DNA of 64,000 bases from Chiridota heheva. Its lineage: Eukaryota > Echinodermata > Holothuroidea > Apodida > Chiridotidae. Position 1 is the stretch's first letter. The number at the start of each line of letters is the position of its first letter. Both the position numbers and the translations under genes were made by a program. The stretch covers positions 79,501 to 143,500 of the forward strand of contig JAIGNY010004474.1 in the NCBI GenBank assembly GCA_020152595.1, given 5' to 3'. This document shows, piece by piece, positions 59,123 to 64,000 of the stretch. The notes beneath the pieces are model-generated. The model made no database searches. It had not been told where the DNA came from and worked only from the letters and a program-made list of their open reading frames with translations.

Positions 59123-59705
59123 TTGGTACCTCTTGGTAGAGAGGTTGTTTTTAATTTGTGTAGGCAGTTAGTCAGGCCTAACCTTGAGTGTGCTATTCAG
59201 GCTTGGTGTCCCTTTTATGAGAAGGATAAGTTCATTTTGGAGCAGGTTCAGCAAAGAGCCACTGGATTAATTCCCGAAGTAAGAAATCTCTCTTATGAAT
59301 CTAGGTTGCAAATTCTTGGTTTGACCACGCTTGAGTTGAGAAGAGTACATGGCGATATGATTCAGGTTTTGAAATTCTTATCTGGTAGTAATGCTTTGAC
59401 TTCCTGTTATTTCTTGCATGTTCCAGCTAATATTCATATGATACATGGTAATAATTTGAAGTTAACCAAAGAGTTATCACAAATAGATATTCTGCGTTTG
59501 AGCTATTTGTAACAAGTTGTTAATGAGTGGAATGATTTGCCTGAGTGGGTAGTTAGCTCCAATTCTGTTCACAACTTTAAAGTCAGCACTGATAAGTTAT
59601 TCACTAACTCTCAGGGTCTTTTAATATTACTTTTGTGGTGGTGGTGGTGGTGGTGTTAGTTTGGGCTTTTTATCCTTTCTTAGCCCATCATCTTGTTATG
59701 TTATG
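59123..59705 (+). mobile_element. CR1-like LINE 3' fragment inserted in the 19 bp array
   Basis: Begins at TCTTGGTAGAGAGGTTG, matching the coding interior of the 43-46 kb element. It reads CRQLVRPNLECAIQAWCPFY, QQRATGLIPEVRNLSYESRL and ELRRVHGDMIQVLKFL to a stop at 59510-59512. Further downstream it keeps NEW.DLPEWVVSSNS in another frame, then GGTGGTGGTGTTAGTTTGGG and TTGTTATGTTATG. About 585 bases, 5' truncated, with repeat units on both sides. Confidence 0.9.
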
Positions 59706-61235
59706 TTACTTATTGGTACAGCTGGTGCTCATTGGTACAGCTGGTATTCATTGGTACAGTTAGTACTCATTTGTTCAGCTGGTGCTTATTGGTATAGCTG
59801 GTGCTCATTGGTACAGCTGGTGCTCATTGGTACAGCTACTCAGCAAGTACTCGTTTGTACAGCTGGTGCTTATTGGTACAGCTGGTACTCATTGGTACAG
59901 TTAGTACTCATTTGTTCAGCTGGTGCTTATTGGTACAGCTGGTGCTCATTGGTACAGCTGGTACTCAATTGTACAGCTAGTGCTCATTTGTACAGCTGGT
60001 ACTTATTGGTACAGCTGGTGCTCATTGGTACAGTTAGTACTCATTTGTTCAGCTGATGCTCATTGGTACAGCTGGTGCTCATTGGTACAGTTAGTACTCA
60101 TTTGTTCAGCTGGTGCTCATTGGTACAGCTGGTGCTCATTGGTACAGTTAGTACTCATTTATTCAGCTAATACTCATTGGTACAGTTGGTACTCATTTGT
60201 ACAGTGCTTATTGGTACAGCTGGTACTCATTGGTACAGTTAGTACTCATTTGTACAGCTGGTACTCATTTGTACAGCTGGTGCTCATTGGTACAGCTGGT
60301 ACTCAATTGTACAGCTGGTGCTCATTGGTATAGCTAGTACTCATTGGTACAGCTAGTGCTCATTTGTAAAGCTGGTGCTCATTGGTACAGCTGGTACTCA
60401 TTGGTACAGCCGGTGCTCATTGGTACAGCTGGTGCTCATTGGTACAGTTAGTACTAATTTGTTCAGCTGGTGCTCATTGGTACAGCTGGTGCTCATTGGT
60501 ACAGTTAGTACTCATTTGTTCAGCTGGTACTCATTTGTACAGCTGGTACTCATTTGTACAGCTGGTGCTCATTGGTACAGCTGGTGCTCATTGGTACAGC
60601 TGATGCTCATTGGTACAGCTGGTACTCATTGGTACAATTAGTACTCATTTGTGCAGCTGGTACTTATTTGTACAGCTGGTGCTCATTGGTACAGCTGATG
60701 CTCATTAATATAGCTAGTACTCATTGGTACAGCTAGTACTCATTGGTACAGCTGGTACTCATCGGCACAGCTGGTGCTCATCGGCACAGCTGGTGCTCAT
60801 CGGCACAGCTGGTGCTCATCGGCACAGCTGGTGCTCATCGGTACAGCTGGTGCTCATTGGTACAACTGGTGCTCATTGGTACAGCTGGTGCTCATCGGTA
60901 CAGCTGGTACTCATTTGTACAGCTGATGCTCATTGGTACAGCTGGTGCTCATTGGTACAGCTCGTGCTCATTTGTACAGCTGGTGCTCATTTGTACAGCT
61001 GGGGCTTATTTGTACAGCTGGTACTCATTTGTACAGCTGGTACTCATTTGTACAGCTGGTGCTCATTGGTACAGCTGGTGCTCATTGGTACAGCTGGGGC
61101 TCATTTGTACAGCTGATACTCATTTGTACAACTGGTGCTCATTTGTACAGCTGGTGCTCATTGGTATAGCTGGGGCTTATTTGTACAGCTGGTACTCATT
61201 GGTACAGCTAGTACTCTCATCTTCACAGCTGGTAC
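59706..61235 (+). repeat. 19 bp minisatellite GCTGGTGCTCATTGGTACA, about 80 copies
   Basis: Units alternate TTGG/TTTG and GGTGC/GGTAC variants. Because 19 is not divisible by three, all frames cycle with a 19-residue (57 base) period and stay open for up to 196 codons. These W/Y/S/L-rich frames are repeat artefacts. Confidence 0.97.
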
Positions 61236-61481
61236 TTATTTGCAGTATTGTGTATACTGCACCGCATGAAGTACAGTTGTTTAAGGTCACATCTCAGTTT
61301 TCATGTCAGGAATCAAACACAGAATGTTTGTAAAATGTCTGTAACTCTTCAAAGGAAACAACTACAGTATACCCTCCACTACTGTAAATCTCTCACCTTT
61401 AATGGGCAATATTTGCTTCTGAAATGTTCTAAACATCCAAAACCAGGTGTCACACTTTCACACATGTTTCTTGAACTGTGG

Positions 61482-61910
61482 CTTTCCACGTACTGTGTCA
61501 TTCCACGTACTGTGTCATTCCACGTACTGTGTCATTCCACGTACTGTGCCATCCCACGTACTGTGCCATCCCACGTACTGTGCCATCCCACGTACTGTGC
61601 CATCCCACGTACTGTGCCATCCCACGTACTGTGCCATCCCGTACTGTGCCATCCCCGTCACTGTGCCATCCACGTGCTGTGTCATCCACGTACTGTGTCA
61701 TTCCACGACTGTGTCATTCCACGATACTGTGTCATTCCACGTACTGTGTCATTCCACGTACTGTGTCATTCCACGTACTGTGTCATTCCACGTACTGTGT
61801 CATTCCACGTACTGTGTCATTCCACGTACTGTGTCATTCCACGTACTGTGTCATTCCACGTACTGTGTCATTCCATATACTGTGTCATTCCACATACTGT
61901 GTCATTTCAC
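61482..61910. repeat. 17 bp minisatellite CATTCCACGTACTGTGT, about 25 copies
   Basis: Strict 17 base period. A central block (about 61545-61650) has CATCCCACGTACTGTGC units, flanked on both sides by CATTCCACGTACTGTGT units. Three frames stay open for 158-224 codons with a 17-residue period and no other coding sign. Confidence 0.97.
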
Positions 61911-62709
61911 TCATCAGAATGATAAAACAAATTGATTTTCTATATGCAGTATAAATGGGTGAAAAAATAATACAAAACAGCATAGAAATTGATGTACAAA
62001 ATTTTCCTTGGTATTTGCATACAATGGGCTGACCTGGGGATAATAAATAATACATAGGTCACAACTTGAAGTGGGCATACAAAAATTAATAATAATACTG
62101 TAAAAATCACAAGGTTTCAAGACACTATGGACTTGTCACAGCATGAAACAGGTTATGAATATGGATAAATGGAAATCTACCCCACAGACAGACCACTGAA
62201 GGTTCTGAAGATATTGGTGATTTACACTGATACAAACTAAATGCGGACACCAATCTCAAAGTTACTGAATGGTTGATGCACAACTGGAAGTAACTATTTG
62301 TCTTACAAAGAATCATAATCACAGAGACACCAGCAAATTCCATAAAAGTCAGAAAAACATGAGACTTTTGGAAGTGATTCCCTGAACTGCACATTTTACA
62401 GGTTTAGCTTTGAACTTGTAAGTGGGAAATATTTCCATAAACATACAGTGCATTATGTGGTGCTATGCGGTTATGCTACAGATAAACAATGACCACTCTT
62501 TACAAATCCACTCAAATGGATGAGGCACTCTAAAATAGCACAACAGAATGAATATTCATGTGCTTGAGAGCACCATGATGATATTCCACCACAATTTACC
62601 ACAGCTGCAAGTAAGTAGCTCCTCAGGTTTCCGAAGCCTCCTCGAAAACCATCACCTATTCATCAACATTCATCGTAACCATGCATACAAGCAGGCTTCT
62701 CACCATAAT
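61911..62709 (-). other. Probable 3'UTR of the ACK-like kinase gene
   Basis: Directly follows the minus-strand stop at 62710-62712. No exon features and no canonical minus-strand AATAAA seen here, so the 3' end is undetermined. Confidence 0.45.
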
Positions 62710-64000
62710 CTAATTGGCTGTGGCTTTCTTTGTCTTGTCAAGCAAAACAGATGATGCCAACTCCAGATTCCATTCAAGAGATTGCAGCAGTTTCTCGCAC
62801 TGTTCTCGTGTCGCTTGCCCCAACTCAAATAGTTGTTCCGTCTTCAACTCAGCCACAGCCCGACTGACATCCCACGCATTTCCGATCAGAGCACCGCGGC
62901 ACTCATCTTCCGTCACACCGTGAACGAGATCCTGAACTTTTCTGACCTTCTCCGCGGCAGACGCTGGGGTCTCAGACCCGAGTAAATCTGAATCTGAATC
63001 TCTTTTCTTGCGAGGTATGGGCTGGACTGACACTTGGGGCGATTGTGGTTTGAAGTAGGACGTGGTGGAGCTCGTCTCATGGGGATGAGGGAGAATCGGT
63101 TTCATGGTAGACAAGTCAAACCGGTATCCTTTAGGGGGCTGGCGCTGTTTCATCTTTGATAAATCTTTCTTCCCAGCTTCAGAATGTCTATCATGTAGAC
63201 ACTCTCCGGCTGATTTTATTCCAACATTGCTTTCTAAGACATCAAATCCCTTCACCTCTTCCTCATTTACATCTGTGCCGTACGGTGGAAGCAGAAAGTA
63301 ATGCGTGTGACTGACCTGCTGGCCATCAATGACAATAGGTCGTATATGAGCTGTGTTTGGTGGTGGTTTATCCCCGGCCCGATTGGTCGAAAATGGTGGA
63401 AAATTTTCAAATGTTTCTTTAGATGGATCATCTTGACATGGTACAGCAGAAGGTTTGGGGGGTAGTAAGAAGTAATGGGTATTGCTCATTCTTTGCCCAT
63501 TTTTCACAACTGGGTAAATTTGAGACTGATGCAAAGAATCCATCTTTGGTTCAGAGAGCTGCCGTTGAAAGTTAGGCCGTGTCGGGGAATCCCCAGCACT
63601 TCTACACTCCCCCTTATGACCATCATGGAACATGTTCTCTCTACAATTCTGCATTCTGTAATCCGCTGGTCTGAGAAGAAGGGGATCGGATTTTCGATCT
63701 TCTCTCGATAGTCTCCGCCCCCTCAGTCTCGACTCCTCCTTCAGTAAAGGTATTCTTGGAGGAAGCTGTGGTTTTGGTTCTCGTACTGTCTGTTCCTTCT
63801 CTTGCGCGTCCTTCTGTCCTTGATATTTATATGGAAACGACATACGCAAAAAGTTGTCTTCGTTGATTTGATGTTGACGTGTCGTCAAATCAAAAGGTTG
63901 ATTCAACGACTGGATCGAAGAGGCTATACTCTCGCGAGATGCATACTTTAACAAAGGCGCTACGTCACTGGTAATGTGAATATCACTTTTAGGATTTGCG
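62710..64000 (-). CDS. TNK2: ACK/TNK2-family non-receptor tyrosine kinase, C-terminal exon (partial)
   Basis: Open from the window edge to TAG at 62710-62712, 429 complete codons visible; the frame continues beyond 64000, so the kinase, SH3 and CRIB-type regions would lie outside. The last 80 residues carry EKVRKVQDLVHGVTEDECRG, GNAWDVSRAVAELKTEQLF and LLQSLEWNLELASSVLLDKT, the C-terminal UBA-type region of ACK1/TNK2 as I know it, which binds ubiquitin. Upstream are a Pro-rich PQLPPRIPLL segment (about residues 77-86) and two copies of a THYFLLPP motif (residues about 174-181 and 232-239), resembling the THYYLLP motif of the ACK/Mig-6 homology region. The family signals downstream of Cdc42 and receptor kinases. 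No frameshift. TNK1 versus TNK2 cannot be separated here. Confidence 0.88.
   Translation of the reverse strand, partial: ANPKSDIHITSDVAPLLKYASRESIASSIQSLNQPFDLTTRQHQINEDNFLRMSFPYKYQGQKDAQEKEQTVREPKPQLPPRIPLLKEESRLRGRRLSREDRKSDPLLLRPADYRMQNCRENMFHDGHKGECRSAGDSPTRPNFQRQLSEPKMDSLHQSQIYPVVKNGQRMSNTHYFLLPPKPSAVPCQDDPSKETFENFPPFSTNRAGDKPPPNTAHIRPIVIDGQQVSHTHYFLLPPYGTDVNEEEVKGFDVLESNVGIKSAGECLHDRHSEAGKKDLSKMKQRQPPKGYRFDLSTMKPILPHPHETSSTTSYFKPQSPQVSVQPIPRKKRDSDSDLLGSETPASAAEKVRKVQDLVHGVTEDECRGALIGNAWDVSRAVAELKTEQLFELGQATREQCEKLLQSLEWNLELASSVLLDKTKKATAN

Noticed and set aside
59661..61333. Several 130-196 codon frames rich in Trp, Tyr and Ser
   Set aside because: 19 bp repeat cycling through all frames with a 19-residue period; not a repeat protein with independent evidence.
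61248..61954. Three overlapping frames of 158-224 codons with Cys/His-rich repeats resembling zinc fingers
   Set aside because: 17 bp minisatellite; the Cys/His spacing follows from the repeat and is present in all three frames.

Overview
This is a eukaryotic, animal window. It holds parts of three spliced, conserved metazoan genes in a repeat-rich, AT-leaning background. Long introns with vertebrate-like intron positions, CR1/L2-type LINEs, tRNA-derived SINEs, hAT-like non-autonomous elements and many minisatellites suggest a marine invertebrate, possibly a non-vertebrate deuterostome. The species cannot be named from the sequence alone.

Layout. (1) 1-27.6 kb: a plus-strand glyceraldehyde-3-phosphate dehydrogenase gene. 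Eight coding exons (6677-26556) cover everything from the FGRIGR dinucleotide-binding loop to the stop. The first coding exon lies upstream of the window, so the first 6.7 kb reads as intron 1. Its introns carry large tandem arrays (55, 36, about 18, about 20 and 30 bp units), two copies of a tRNA-type SINE, a 250 bp hairpin element, two copies of a 400 bp dispersed repeat and an L2-like LINE tail. (2) 27.6-34.3 kb: intergenic DNA with a SINE, an I-clade-like LINE remnant with a decayed RNase H domain, a small TA-flanked MITE and one half of an inverted repeat pair. (3) 34.35-48.19 kb: a minus-strand spermidine-synthase-like gene, not obvious from single reading frames. Seven exons with consistent phases give an uninterrupted 310-residue aminopropyltransferase with unusual substitutions in the expected amine pocket. 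Its introns hold hAT-like elements, the other half of the inverted repeat pair, a broken CR1-like LINE and a 20 bp satellite. (4) 48.4-52.7 kb: a second LINE with a lesion in reverse transcriptase motif A, then a rearranged cluster of CR1-like fragments joined head to head. (5) 53.9-62 kb: intergenic or 3'-flanking DNA dominated by minisatellites (18, 18, 19 and 17 bp units), one of which is split by a CR1-like insertion. (6) 62.71-64.0 kb: the last coding exon of a minus-strand ACK/TNK2-family tyrosine kinase (C-terminal UBA-type region), open to the window edge.

The three host genes (glycolysis, polyamine synthesis, signalling) have no evident joint function. No prokaryotic-style system, CRISPR array or operon is present. 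The most interesting content is the divergent aminopropyltransferase and the history of the repeats: a satellite that looks derived from a transposon terminus, nested insertions with visible target duplications, and higher-order duplication in the arrays.
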